Below, one piece after another: positions 46,273 through 57,588 of a stretch of 64,000 bases of DNA. This DNA comes from Agarophyton chilense. Its lineage: Eukaryota; Rhodophyta; Florideophyceae; Gracilariales; Gracilariaceae. The translations under genes and the position numbers were made by a program. Position 1 is the stretch's first letter. The number at the start of each line of letters is the position of its first letter. The stretch is from assembly GCA_030374765.1 (NCBI GenBank), contig JARGXX010000103.1:1-64000 (forward strand), read 5' to 3'. The notes under the pieces were generated by a model. The model made no database searches. It saw only the letters and a program-made list of their open reading frames with translations, and had not been told where the DNA came from.

Positions 46273-49200
46273 ATGGTCACCACCGAAGGTCTCATTGGTT
46301 TGTTCTTGCCGCTGCGCGACGCGTACGCCCGCATGCGCCCCGATGATCCCAACGCCCGCGCGCTCCAGTACCTGGACTTGGTCTACTTCGCAGTTCAGAA
46401 CCGAGGCTCTGTGCCAGCTGCAGAGGAAGTTTGCTCCTTGGTCGTGCCATCTGAAAAGCACGGCAAGTACACCAACACGGAGATACAACACAGCCTCCTC
46501 AAAAACAACTACTTTTCTCAGGTGTACCTCATGGCCAGATGTGTGGACCTCGACGATGGTAGCAACGACCGGCGTCTCAGGGACTTGTACCAGCTCTACC
46601 TCCAAATCCAAGCTTCAAGCAATACTTCTGAGCAGCAACCGTCTTCTGCTGCTGGTAATGGTACCACCCGTGCAAGTGCTCGTTCTTCCAATGCGCCTAC
46701 AAATCGCCGCCGCCCCAGCCGTCAAGTCGACTTGCTCATTCCGAAAACGGCTCTCTTGTCGTCCTTCCTCAAATCGCGCATTCTGCCTCCACAGTCGCAA
46801 ACTTCCAAGGACAGTCGCTCACGATTCTCCACTACCGTTGAGGCATCTCGTTTTGAAATGGTTTTGTATCTGTCGATGATCTACACTCTCAAACGCGAGA
46901 AACTCAAATCGCGCCAGACCAAGAAACAACGCCTCAATACCGGCGTTGCAACCGCGACCTCTATGTTGCCTTCGTTGCAAAACTTTAAGCACGAAACGTG
47001 CGAGCGAATTTCATTTGTCGTGCACAAGCTTGTGACCTCTTGGAATGTGTTCTGCCGCCATCTTGGGTATGACTCACTGGAGCACATGCTCGCTCCGTAC
47101 ATCTTGTTCGACAGCAACACCCTAACCTACCACGCTCTCGAACGCCGCGGCGAAGGCTACGCCCCTTTATCGCAAACTACCACATTTGCCAAGAACGCAC
47201 AGCCTTCCAAAGTCCAATCTGAAGTGGACAGCGTCGCCTGGTCCCACACCGACGAGGTTGACCGCAATCTACGCGTGCTAGCTTCCGAATTTTTGAACGA
47301 CCTTCACCGCCTGCTTTTCAACGACTTCCTATACGAAATGGATGAAACCGCTCGCTGGCAATCTTTGACGCAATTCGAGTATAACTCGACCGTCGACGTG
47401 TACCCTCACCGCTTCACGACGTTCGGTCTGCCACTTTGGACCCCGATTCGAATGGCCATGGTCGGTCCTATTCCAGGCCAACCCCTCAACCCGGCCGTGG
47501 AGATAGCCAAAAAAGAAGCCGAGTTGGTGGACATCATTATGAACGAGTCACAGCAGCAACTTCCGCCTGATCCAGGAGCGCCACTACCGTCGTCGTCGGA
47601 ACGCGCCAACGCCGCTGGTCCCTCACCTCCTCCCCAACCCCCAAATCTTCCCTACAACGTCAACGAAACTCGCGTCCTCCCGCCGCACTCCTTCACCCAA
47701 ACTACTACTCTCAACGCTCTACAAGAGGCGGAGGACGAAATGGAAAAGCATATTCGCCTCTACGGTGTCGATTTCAAAGAATTCGTACAGGTGGATATTA
47801 TCAAACGAACTACCGCCTCATCTCCAGTCGGAGCAGTGCAACTGGTCCTCACCGACCCGCCTTACAACATTCGGTCCTTAGCTGGCCGCCACAACAGCAA
47901 CCACGACGCCATTTCCCAAGACGATATGAAGCGCACGGCGCAGGTTATTGGCGAGCTGATGTGCCCTGGCGGCCACTTTATTCTCTTTTGCTCCATTCGC
48001 CAGTTCAGGCCGTGGTTGTCGTGCTTCAAGAGCATTTCCGAGTCCCATACTGCGCTGTTCAAGGTGGACCCTGTGCCGTTGGTTTTCGTCCGCGCCGCCT
48101 CCCATCCTACTGGGAGCCACCGCGGGCTGCGAACGTCGCCGTTGCCCATCACCGAGTACGCCATTCACGGCATCAAAACGGGGCTCACTCACGATGAAAA
48201 CCTGGCTCGCGTAAACCTCGTCAACTACAACTACGTTCCTTCTCGCTACCCGGCTTACAAGAACGTGATTGATAACGTGCCGGGACTAGCCGCTGGCGAG
48301 ACCCTGCGTTGGAATCGCCTGCATTCTGTCACCAACAATCACAACGCCGTCACTGAAAAAGTACGCCCGGAGCAGAAGAGTCGTGCTCTACTCAAGGAAC
48401 TCATAAGCCGCTATTCTCAGCCTGGCGACATGGTGGTGGATTTATTTGCCGGAACGGGTTCCACCGCTTTGGCGTGCATGGAGCTCCCAGGTCACAGACG
48501 CTTTTTGGGGTGCGAGAAAGACGCAGTGTGTTACGCTCACGCAAAACACAATGCTGTCGTTCACTTTATCAAAACCGTTTTACAGAACAGCACCGACATT
48601 GAAGTGCCGCACCATCTCATCGCCAAGTTCAGTCGCCTAGTTCGCTCACTACCGAACACGGACCTGCGATCGAAATACCTTTGGACCGCGCCTCCCGGTC
48701 TGCCACAGTACCAAATTTTTCCTGCGCCGCTCGCTTCCTTTCTCTGCAACTTGTGGAAAGACCGTGAGTTTGCAGCCGTTTGCCGCACTAAACCGGTGCA
48801 TGAATGGCCGCGAGAGAAACAGGGCCTTCTCACTCAGATTGATCCGGCTACGTTACTTGCCATAGAAGGGTATGCCCATGGAGTGTATACCAAAAAGTCC
48901 GACATCCGACACCCCTTGGCGGGAGACGGGGTCTTTGCCGCACGCCAGTTTAATGAAGGCGACACCGTGTGCTACTTTTATGGAACTCTCGTCTACCACG
49001 ACCTCTCCAAACGCTCCGCCACACAGTCTTCGTATGCCAACGGTTTGCTCGCCGTCACCGTGGAGCGCTTCAACTCCACTTCCATGGAAATCCGAGTGAC
49101 AGGTCCGGACTTTGTCAGACTGCCCACCCCGGGAGACCGTGGAACCCACTCCATGTGGATCACGCCTGCCCCGTTCTGTGTTGGCGGAATCATCAATGAT

Positions 49201-49470
49201 GCCCAATACCGCCCAGAGGACCTCGACATTCAGGCCTTACGGGACAAGGTACTCCCCAACCCTCGCACACCAAATGTAGTAGCGCGCCTTTCGTCTACTT
49301 TGAAAAACTCAAAGTCAGGAATCCAAGACTACCACCTTATCACAATAGTAGCCACCCGAACCATCGAGCGAGAAGAAGAAGTGCTAATAGACTATGGAAA
49401 CGACTACGCTCATTGGCCCAGGGTTCCAAAACCACAAACACACACCTTTCATGTGGATCTTGTAGATTAG
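46273..49470 (+). CDS. DNA adenine methyltransferase - SET domain fusion protein, second copy
   Basis: The protein is identical to that of the copy at 8901-12098 over all 1065 residues, and I saw no nucleotide difference between the two coding regions. DPPYNI, FAGTGST and the SET motifs are all present. Start at ATG 46273 as in copy 1. Complete identity while the neighbouring helicase region has diverged slightly points to very recent duplication or gene conversion of this part. Confidence 0.82.
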   Translation: MVTTEGLIGLFLPLRDAYARMRPDDPNARALQYLDLVYFAVQNRGSVPAAEEVCSLVVPSEKHGKYTNTEIQHSLLKNNYFSQVYLMARCVDLDDGSNDRRLRDLYQLYLQIQASSNTSEQQPSSAAGNGTTRASARSSNAPTNRRRPSRQVDLLIPKTALLSSFLKSRILPPQSQTSKDSRSRFSTTVEASRFEMVLYLSMIYTLKREKLKSRQTKKQRLNTGVATATSMLPSLQNFKHETCERISFVVHKLVTSWNVFCRHLGYDSLEHMLAPYILFDSNTLTYHALERRGEGYAPLSQTTTFAKNAQPSKVQSEVDSVAWSHTDEVDRNLRVLASEFLNDLHRLLFNDFLYEMDETARWQSLTQFEYNSTVDVYPHRFTTFGLPLWTPIRMAMVGPIPGQPLNPAVEIAKKEAELVDIIMNESQQQLPPDPGAPLPSSSERANAAGPSPPPQPPNLPYNVNETRVLPPHSFTQTTTLNALQEAEDEMEKHIRLYGVDFKEFVQVDIIKRTTASSPVGAVQLVLTDPPYNIRSLAGRHNSNHDAISQDDMKRTAQVIGELMCPGGHFILFCSIRQFRPWLSCFKSISESHTALFKVDPVPLVFVRAASHPTGSHRGLRTSPLPITEYAIHGIKTGLTHDENLARVNLVNYNYVPSRYPAYKNVIDNVPGLAAGETLRWNRLHSVTNNHNAVTEKVRPEQKSRALLKELISRYSQPGDMVVDLFAGTGSTALACMELPGHRRFLGCEKDAVCYAHAKHNAVVHFIKTVLQNSTDIEVPHHLIAKFSRLVRSLPNTDLRSKYLWTAPPGLPQYQIFPAPLASFLCNLWKDREFAAVCRTKPVHEWPREKQGLLTQIDPATLLAIEGYAHGVYTKKSDIRHPLAGDGVFAARQFNEGDTVCYFYGTLVYHDLSKRSATQSSYANGLLAVTVERFNSTSMEIRVTGPDFVRLPTPGDRGTHSMWITPAPFCVGGIINDAQYRPEDLDIQALRDKVLPNPRTPNVVARLSSTLKNSKSGIQDYHLITIVATRTIEREEEVLIDYGNDYAHWPRVPKPQTHTFHVDLVD

Positions 49471-50439
49471 TTGTTTCTTTTCTTTCTCAGTAGAACACAA
49501 CTAAAAACTAAACCTTCTCTCCTAAGAACAACCACGCGCAAACTCTCTTCCTTCATTCGTTTTAAAAACAGAAAACCTATAACCTTCTTCTTCGGCCCCC
49601 ACTGCCACGCCCCGCAACATCTCACTTCTTTTGCCAAACACCATCATAACGTTACACAGTGCGCATACTGTAACACATAGCACCCCTCCTACCCACGTCA
49701 CATGTAGCACCATTTTTCCAAAATCAACGGTCAAACATGTCGCATATGCATATATGAGCTCAACCGCGGTGCAGCACCGCTTGTGCTCAAACTAATACGT
49801 GTGTACGATACGCCACCACCGCCACTAGTTAGCCGTTCTGAAAACGTCATGCTTCACAACAAGTTGCCACATTGCCGCACAACATCCGCTGGCGCACCCG
49901 ATCGCGCGCCAGCTCGTTCTAAACCTCCGTCCATTTACACACAAGTCCGAACCCACCCTGAAAACTTCTGCCCTCCCCCAACCCGACTCCACCACCGCGC
50001 AGCCCCATCTCTTCTCTGTGCTGCCCTTTTTCCCCTTCCCGCTCCCCCCCTGCACGGAAACCACGCCCCTTACACAAAATCACTCTCCTCAATGGGGCGG
50101 AGGCCAATGAGCTTTATTGTGACACACTCCTCCCCACAACCCCACAGTCATACACCGGGAATGAATGACCTGCAATACCAAATAGTATCGTGAAGGTTCC
50201 CTTGTACAGTATGCCATTTGCTCAAGCCAGCCACACGCGCCCTCCCCCAAAACACCAAACCGCCTTTCTCCAATTACCCTCGCCCCACCTATTTACTACT
50301 TATACTGCTATATCGGCAGTGAACCCGTCCATTTCGCTGATGCTCCCAAACTCGATTGTGTTTGTTTGTGTGTGTCTTTCTTTGCGTCTTCAAAAACAAT
50401 CCTCCCAAGCGTCTTCTTCTCTCTCTTACACGTTCAGTT
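49471..50439 (+). promoter_or_regulatory. Intergenic region between cassette genes, second copy
   Basis: Counterpart of 12099-13067 with the same imperfect hairpin (near 49759-49789) and T/C-rich leader. No gene seen. Confidence 0.5.
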
Positions 50440-53400
50440 ATGTCGCAAAACAGCTTATCCTCCGCCGGCGAACATGGCTTGCCCGTGTTCATCCCCTCTT
50501 CGGTGCACAGCCCACCGAGGGCTGCGGTGAACATCTCACCGCCCACTCCCCCTAATCCCCTGCTCCCCCCACCGCCTCCGCCCGTGGCGCGTGACGCCCA
50601 TGCTCAACCCCATTCCGACTTACCCGTTACCGACGCAAATGCAGCCGACGATTCTTCCTCTTTTATCATGGCACTCGGTACCATTGTGAATATGGGTATT
50701 CATTCTATTGGGTTCTTTCCGTTGTGCGTCAACTGCCAGTGTGGGCTGCCGTCTGCCCGCGCAATCCAACATCACTTGCGCAAACAGCACTCCATCCCTT
50801 TGGAAATTGCAAGTCCCATGTCAATGGCAATCCTGCACGAGGTGCACACCTTGCGCAACAACTCTAACGTTGCCCCCGTGTGGCAAAAGTATCGCCCCCA
50901 ACACAACGCTCAATTTGTGTCCGGGCCCTCTACGTTCCTCACGCCCCTGGCACACATTGCCATTCACAATGGCTATCAGTGCCCGCTCTGCAAATTCTGC
51001 TACCTCGACCCCGTTCGTTTGCAAGCGCATCTGATCGAATGCCACAATATGTCGCCTGCGGTTGCCCAGCCACACCTTGACCGTACCGTCTCGTCGGGCC
51101 GTATTGCCTTGCAGACAGTGTACGGCGGCGTTCGTCGCCGTTTATTCCCCGTTACCAATGCTCAACCCATAGGCTGCTTGTCCAAAACTTTCCAGGTTCC
51201 GCAGGCGCCTGCGGCACGGCCTGATACCCCCCCGGCGCAGCCTGTTTGTCTCCAACCACCCCATCGTCCAGTGGCAACGACTGCCAAAGGCATCGAGCCC
51301 CCGCTTCAACACATTAACCACTTTTTACAAAAGTTCAACACCGGCGCTCCTTGTTCGCAATCAGACCCTTTGCTTCGTCACCACTCGGAGAAGAATTCTT
51401 TCATCACCTTTTCCAAGTTTGACATCGTTCTTCACTCGCTTCATGTTCATCTGGATGTGGCGGCTCAACTATCCAGAACTGGCACAACGCCCACATCCGC
51501 TGAAAGCACCATCACCCACCACATCTTCGACTACCTCTCTCAGGTGAACATTTTGGTTAGTAAGACCTCCCTGGCTTTCTTGGACCGCCTCAACAAGCGC
51601 ACCGACACAGCTTTTAAAACTGTCTCCACTGAAACCCTCAAGCGTTACGCTTCACACATTTCCCGTTTGCTTGTGTTTACTCACAGGACAAGGGCAAACC
51701 TCCCTCATCTCGTACCCGACTCAGACCTCATGTACTGCTACACTACTTCCGTGTTGGATGCCATTCGCATGTCTTCCTCTGGTGAGCTCCCCGCTCCCTT
51801 TCCTCCAACCCAACATGGCCCAGCGGTCCATAGCGCGCTCAAGCCCTTCTTGCTTCAATCTTTAGCGCCATACCACTCTTTGGATCTCCTCTCCGTTCGC
51901 ATCTTCATTGCTTGCGCAAGCGTGATAAGCACCGACCCCAACCCGCCTATCGCTGCCCCCTTGCCGTCTGACCGCACGCCTGAGCCTTACGACACGGTCA
52001 TTTCTCACGACCCCAACAATACCTCCTTTCGTTTTGCAGCCGCCTCAGATGTGACGCACCTCCTCGCCGCTCTTCAATATGGCATCTGTGCCTGCGCCAT
52101 ACACGAACTGCACGTGCTCTCCAAATCTTCTCCCCTGTTGCAACCTGCCACCCCTGCTTCCGAACGCCCAGTTCACGTTCAAGAACGCATGCGTACCATC
52201 GACGCGGCAATCGACGCTGATTCCAACAACGCCCTTTCGTTTGTCAGAAAGACACTCACGCTTGCAATGTCCATATCCTCTCGCGAGGAAATGTTCGTTT
52301 CTTTCCACAATTGTGATGTTCACCCGTCCTGCGGCATAGTGCGTGACACTCACCTCGCCCTCTCAGAAGTCGGCTCTTTGGTTTTAACTCTACACAAAGA
52401 AATACAACATACTCTTCACAACGACCTGCTTCTTGGCCACGCTCTGCCAACCGGTTTCACAAACGCGCTACACTCACTTCAGGACGACTCCTTCAACAAA
52501 AGCCCAGGCTTTTCTTTCCTTACCAACCTCAACAACCGCCCATTTATCGAACAAAACATGGCTTTCGTTTTCACTTGTCTCACGTCTTCCATGCCCCACA
52601 ACTCCAACACCGACCACACTCCGTTTCTTCCGCAACGCAAGCAAAACGGTACCTTTCCCCGCACACAACTGCCCACAACCGACATTTTGGGCACCGATAT
52701 GTTCACGCATGCGTTGTCGAGGTGGCTCTCATGTGCACAGAAAATCCAAGAACGCCTGTTGGTTGCGCTACACCTTTCGTCGGGCTCTCCTGCGCGCGGC
52801 ACAGAGATTGAGACATACCGTATCCACAACGACCAACACTTTCAACGTTGTCTCATGCTCATCGACAAATCGCCTGTCCTCATTTGCCGGTACATGAAAA
52901 CGCGAAACAGCAAAGGGGCCGCCACTCCGATTGCTCGCTTTCCCGATGCCCAAACATCCCGTCTTCTGCTCATGTACTTGACTCTGATACGTCCGTTTGA
53001 AGCATATATCGTCCGCTGCCTACACGGAGAAAACTGTTTCCAGATGCATTGGAAAATGCTGTTCGCCAACTGCGGAATTCCGTATGCCGCAAACACCATC
53101 CGCTCGATAATCAGCTCTCACTTGAGCAAACGCGGTTTCCCGATATCCTTCAACGACTATAGAAACTTCACCGTGGGAATGACCAACACAGTTTCCAATG
53201 TCACCGCATCTTCTGTAGCCGATCACATCTTGGAAGAGCTATTGACCACTGCCCATGGCCAGGCGGGCCACTCTGCGCACACCGCCGCTTTTCTTTACGC
53301 TCGTACACCACATGACATATCCGGTTTGCAGCACTCTCAACTTTCCAAATATCGCGAGTGGTCCAGCAAATGGCACCAGTATCTCGGTCTTCTTCTTAAT

Positions 53401-55983
53401 GCTCCCCTCACCCAACAACAACAACAACAACAACACCACAGAAAACGTCCGGTTACTGACACAGTTCTACCTACACCTGAACCAAAGCGCTCCATCCATA
53501 CATCGCAGCCAACCCCGTCCCCTCCCACTGACCGCTCTGCGATCCCCCATTCTCAAATCAACCTAAACCTGGCCGCCTCTCATCCTTTCAATCCACATCC
53601 GCCTGCTTTTATGGCAGCCGCCATACCGCGCGGTGGAGCTTCTCTCTTACAACAACCGCTTGTGACCTACGAACATATTACATCAGAAATGCTCCGAGCA
53701 CTAAGACAGGCACTTTCCAACGACTCCGCTTTATTCAAGTCCCCCCAACAATTTGTGAACACAGCGGCCGTGTACAACAGGCTTTCCAACATGCTACTAC
53801 TCCAGCCGACTGGATCTGGAAAAACACTATCTCTTCTGCTCCCCGTCTTCATGGAAAAGGGCAAATACTCCACCGTTCTCATCACCCCTCTCACAGCCTT
53901 GCTCAGTGAATACGAACTGCGCGCTCAGCTCTTCGGCCTTCGTGCTTCTCGTACACCCACCCCTCCCGGATCGCACTCCTTTGCCGACATTTACATCTTT
54001 TCCGCTGAAAGACTTTCTCTTCCTTCTTTTACAGAGTTCACCACGCGACTGATCGCCGCCGACCGCCTCGCCCGCATTGCCATCGATGAATGTCACTTAT
54101 TTCTTTTATGGCAACACTTTCGCCCGTGCTTGGCCAACCTCCACAACTGCTTCGGCCATATTCCCACAAAGATCCCTCGCGTGCTTTTAAGCGCGACAGT
54201 GCCGCCGCGCGACCGCCCCCTTCTTCTGTCGCAGCTGCACATCCCGAACGCGCATGTGTACGCTTCTTCGACTGCAAGAAACAACATTTCTTTTGTCGTG
54301 TATCAGCTAAGCTCAGCCCCCAGCACTTCGCGTGCCACACGCTTTCGCGCCGCTCATGGCCACTTTCAGGATGTGTTTGGATACCTGCTTCAGCTGGGCG
54401 TCTCAATCATGCAAGAGCATGTGGCTCGATTGCTTCACTCGTCGGCTGACACAACCCTAGCTCGCGTTCTTATATTCTCGTTAACACGCCCGGCTGCCGA
54501 AGCTGTCCATGAAGCTCTCGCCGCTTCGCGTTCTTCTTTTGGTGCCCTTAAACAATCCACTACTGTCACGGTTCTCCTGTACCATTCTGGTCTCTCCGAT
54601 GTTCGTAAACGCCGGGCTCACACCCTTTGGAACTCTCCGCCTTCTTCCAGCGCACCCACAACCAACCACATTCTCTTCATGGTTTGCACCTCTTCTTTTG
54701 GTACGGGCATCGACGTTCCCAACGTTCGCCTGGTTTTCAACTTTGGTGGAGTAGCGAGTCTTTGCGACCTCGCGCAACAGGCCGGCAGGGCCGGCCGCGA
54801 TGGAAACCCATCCACTTGCGTCACCATTTATTTCCAGCCCTACTTCAAACTCGTTACGGAAACTCTTTCTTCGTCCTCATCCAACACAAATGCGTTTGAG
54901 GAGCCCAATCGCATATACAACCAAGCACTTTCCACGGAGCGTTGGTTGGAAGCGCAGCATTGGGTCGAATGCAAATCTGTTTGTCGAAGGAACGCCCTCT
55001 ATTTCCACATGGACGGAAAAGAACCAGGCATCTGTCTCTTCTCTCCTTCGGTTCTTAATTGCGATATTTGCAATAGCATCGCAGCTGTCTCCCCCTCTCC
55101 CACCCCGGAACGAAGCTCCGTTTCCGCTACCCCTTCTGCCTCTCAGCACGCCCAATCCATTTCACCGTCACCCAGCGCTTCCCCACAAACGCCCACGCCG
55201 CCAAAAAACCGTGCCAATCAATCAAACAGAACATCCTTAAACAACCAAAACACGAACACCAACGGCGGCCCAACACAAAGCCCCAAACCCCACGCCAGTC
55301 GTCCACCACGACCCCCCACCTCCACTCCATCGCCCTTGCTGACAACCACGCATCCATCCGCAGCGACCCAATCGCCCACTGTCGCTCATTCTCAATCTCA
55401 GTCGCACTCTGCCACCTTCTTTTACACCTTGGAACGAAAAACACCGCAACAAATCGTGTCACACTTCGAGGAGCTCTCCCGCCGACTTGCCCCTCTCTGT
55501 GTGCCATGCTTGCTGCACGAAAAAACGCAAGTGCACTTGACGGACACTCATGCATGCCCCCATTCCCGTCAACGATGCTTCAGATGCTTTTCGCCGCACC
55601 ATATATCGCGCAACTGCAGGTTCGATAAATCACCTCAAGGAACCTGCTACCGTTGCCATCTCGGATTCTGCAAGGGACTCAAAACTCATTCTCAACCGCA
55701 CACTTTTGGAACAAGACACTGCATCTTCATTTCGCTCTATCAACTGGCATGGGTCTTGTGGCGAACATGCTCCAAAACTCGCTCCGAAATTGCACTCCAC
55801 CTCTTTGACGGCCGCATGCAATCCAAGTTCAACTCCATTTCCCAATCCTCCCAAGATTCCTCACCCCTCCACCTTGAAATAGACGCCATGTTTCATGATT
55901 GGTTAACACACAACAACCACTTTGCCGTACCCAACATTCTACGCCTTGCAGCTTGGTGGAAGTCAACCACAACACTCATTTAA
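50440..55983 (+). CDS. Zinc finger - tyrosine recombinase-like - RecQ helicase protein, second copy
   Basis: Full-length 1847-residue copy of the protein at 13068-18611. Compared with copy 1 it has N488I (upstream of the recombinase-like core) and H1102P (about 20 residues before Walker A); all zinc ligands, the R/R/H/Y set and the helicase motifs are unchanged. Several further base differences are silent, most of them in the helicase and S/T/P-rich linker parts. Both copies could be functional; which one is expressed is unknown. Confidence 0.85.
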   Translation: MSQNSLSSAGEHGLPVFIPSSVHSPPRAAVNISPPTPPNPLLPPPPPPVARDAHAQPHSDLPVTDANAADDSSSFIMALGTIVNMGIHSIGFFPLCVNCQCGLPSARAIQHHLRKQHSIPLEIASPMSMAILHEVHTLRNNSNVAPVWQKYRPQHNAQFVSGPSTFLTPLAHIAIHNGYQCPLCKFCYLDPVRLQAHLIECHNMSPAVAQPHLDRTVSSGRIALQTVYGGVRRRLFPVTNAQPIGCLSKTFQVPQAPAARPDTPPAQPVCLQPPHRPVATTAKGIEPPLQHINHFLQKFNTGAPCSQSDPLLRHHSEKNSFITFSKFDIVLHSLHVHLDVAAQLSRTGTTPTSAESTITHHIFDYLSQVNILVSKTSLAFLDRLNKRTDTAFKTVSTETLKRYASHISRLLVFTHRTRANLPHLVPDSDLMYCYTTSVLDAIRMSSSGELPAPFPPTQHGPAVHSALKPFLLQSLAPYHSLDLLSVRIFIACASVISTDPNPPIAAPLPSDRTPEPYDTVISHDPNNTSFRFAAASDVTHLLAALQYGICACAIHELHVLSKSSPLLQPATPASERPVHVQERMRTIDAAIDADSNNALSFVRKTLTLAMSISSREEMFVSFHNCDVHPSCGIVRDTHLALSEVGSLVLTLHKEIQHTLHNDLLLGHALPTGFTNALHSLQDDSFNKSPGFSFLTNLNNRPFIEQNMAFVFTCLTSSMPHNSNTDHTPFLPQRKQNGTFPRTQLPTTDILGTDMFTHALSRWLSCAQKIQERLLVALHLSSGSPARGTEIETYRIHNDQHFQRCLMLIDKSPVLICRYMKTRNSKGAATPIARFPDAQTSRLLLMYLTLIRPFEAYIVRCLHGENCFQMHWKMLFANCGIPYAANTIRSIISSHLSKRGFPISFNDYRNFTVGMTNTVSNVTASSVADHILEELLTTAHGQAGHSAHTAAFLYARTPHDISGLQHSQLSKYREWSSKWHQYLGLLLNAPLTQQQQQQQHHRKRPVTDTVLPTPEPKRSIHTSQPTPSPPTDRSAIPHSQINLNLAASHPFNPHPPAFMAAAIPRGGASLLQQPLVTYEHITSEMLRALRQALSNDSALFKSPQQFVNTAAVYNRLSNMLLLQPTGSGKTLSLLLPVFMEKGKYSTVLITPLTALLSEYELRAQLFGLRASRTPTPPGSHSFADIYIFSAERLSLPSFTEFTTRLIAADRLARIAIDECHLFLLWQHFRPCLANLHNCFGHIPTKIPRVLLSATVPPRDRPLLLSQLHIPNAHVYASSTARNNISFVVYQLSSAPSTSRATRFRAAHGHFQDVFGYLLQLGVSIMQEHVARLLHSSADTTLARVLIFSLTRPAAEAVHEALAASRSSFGALKQSTTVTVLLYHSGLSDVRKRRAHTLWNSPPSSSAPTTNHILFMVCTSSFGTGIDVPNVRLVFNFGGVASLCDLAQQAGRAGRDGNPSTCVTIYFQPYFKLVTETLSSSSSNTNAFEEPNRIYNQALSTERWLEAQHWVECKSVCRRNALYFHMDGKEPGICLFSPSVLNCDICNSIAAVSPSPTPERSSVSATPSASQHAQSISPSPSASPQTPTPPKNRANQSNRTSLNNQNTNTNGGPTQSPKPHASRPPRPPTSTPSPLLTTTHPSAATQSPTVAHSQSQSHSATFFYTLERKTPQQIVSHFEELSRRLAPLCVPCLLHEKTQVHLTDTHACPHSRQRCFRCFSPHHISRNCRFDKSPQGTCYRCHLGFCKGLKTHSQPHTFGTRHCIFISLYQLAWVLWRTCSKTRSEIALHLFDGRMQSKFNSISQSSQDSSPLHLEIDAMFHDWLTHNNHFAVPNILRLAAWWKSTTTLI

Positions 55984-56010
55984 GCACGATTTTAGATTCC
56001 AACCCGGTAC

Positions 56011-56016
56011 AATAAA
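56011..56016 (+). promoter_or_regulatory. Possible polyadenylation signal AATAAA, second copy
   Basis: Same AATAAA 28 bp after the helicase stop as in copy 1. Confidence 0.4.
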
Positions 56017-56401
56017 CACCCATTCTTCTTTCTCCATTTTGCTTTCAACTCTCTTCCTTGCCACAGAAAACCACATTTCCTCCTCTTTATACTTAAGTAT
56101 AACGCCAAACACCCCATATTCGACCGTTACATTACACCCAACCCAGCAACAAGCGTTATTCAAACGACTCTATCTCCAGCTCAACCTCAGCCCCTAAATA
56201 CCCCAACTCCGCCTCAAAAATACAGTGTAACGAAACAACCTACACTCTATATCAGTCCTACACATAAAGCCCAGTACACTTATCGAATGCAGGTCGCTCA
56301 ACACAGAACTTTATCCAACCACCGCAGATATCCAGTACACCCTCAAACAATCTGTTCACCACGCATTCGTACTATACTGGAACTTGACGTCTCGACTCTA
56401 G

Positions 56402-56692
56402 ACCCCTAAAACCCCTAAAATCCAATAAACGCAAAGCTTCCCCTAAAACCCCTAAAGCCCTCCAGCCCCTAAACAATGTTTTCCTCTCCGTAAATAAAAA
56501 ATCCCATAAAGGTAAAGTTTCCCCTAAACCCCCTGAACCCCTGAACCCCTGAACCTCTAAAACCCCTAAAACCCCTACACAATGTTTTCCTCTCCGTAAC
56601 TTCAAAATCCCATAAAGGTAAAGCTTCTCCTAAAACCCCTAAACCCCTCAACCCCTAAACCCCTAAACCCCTGAAACCTGTAAAAGCCCGTA
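56402..56692 (+). repeat. Interstitial telomere-like tract, second copy
   Basis: Counterpart of 19030-19320. The first repeats differ from copy 1 by two substitutions (GACCCCTAAAACCCCTAAAA here), both closer to the consensus CCCCTAAA. Confidence 0.65.
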
Positions 56693-57588
56693 CACAATGG
56701 TTTCCTCTACGAAAACGTAAACTCCCGTAGGCCCTGACCGATAGCTACTTAGTGGCGATGCCACTGTTGGACAAACCTTAACGTCATAAGAATCTACCTG
56801 TCATCGTTAAGCATACGTCATCCCTACCTCACTAAACGCACTGCACGCGTCTTCTTTAGCTGAGAGTGTGGCGCCAGCACTCGCGTGACCTACTACTCAC
56901 CACACTCAACCTACATTGAACTTGGCAATACCATCGAATATCGACCCCCAGTGTTGCCGGATATGAAAACCATCCTAGAACCAAGCGCAAACGCACCTTT
57001 TTCAGCCGCGTACACGACCCCAAAAACGCACATACAAAACGCCTGACAATGTGCCATCTGCCTCCACGAAATAGCCACAGAACCAAGCGCAAACGCATAA
57101 CACAACCCTTTCTTTTGATAAAAATTTCGCACATTATCTAGCTTACAACACAGCTCGACTGTGCAGCGGAGATGTGGCTGAAACCAAGCGCCTTTGAGTG
57201 CCACACTCGACGCACGCCTCCACGTTGTGCAGCAAAAATGTTACAATAAAACATGTGCAAACGCAGGATTTGGCAGAAAGCCCAGCGCACCTAAAATTTA
57301 TGATTTTTTCAAAAGCAAATATTGCGAAAATGGGTGCTGCGCGCCAACATCTGGCAATTCGCGCGCTACGTTACCCGAACGAAGCGCCTGAGCGCAATTA
57401 GCCACGATTTTTTGAGCGTGCCAATGTGTCATACGCGCTCTCCAGCACAACGTTTTCCATCCAGGGGGTCAAAATCGCACATACGTCGAATGCAGCGCGT
57501 GGCGCTTGGTGTATGTAATTACCAAGCGCTACTGACAACCGCGTTTTACCAAGCGCCAGCCCACACTTACAACCTGTAATATATATAG
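56693..57588. repeat. End region with ACCAAGCGC motifs, copy 2
   Basis: Counterpart of 19321-20216. All six ACCAAGCGC sites are present. One substitution right beside the first site changes AAACCC to AAACGC, making the flank like that of the second site. It ends at TATATATAG and is followed by satellite in a phase about 26 bp upstream of that after copy 1. Confidence 0.7.

Larger units (their letters stand above)
45490..57588. repeat. 12.1-kb segmental duplication, copy 2
   Basis: Second copy of 8118-20216 at constant offset. Two amino-acid changes in the helicase and none in the methyltransferase-SET protein relative to copy 1. It is flanked on both sides by satellite DNA, so it sits between two arrays of the same family. 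Confidence 0.95.
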
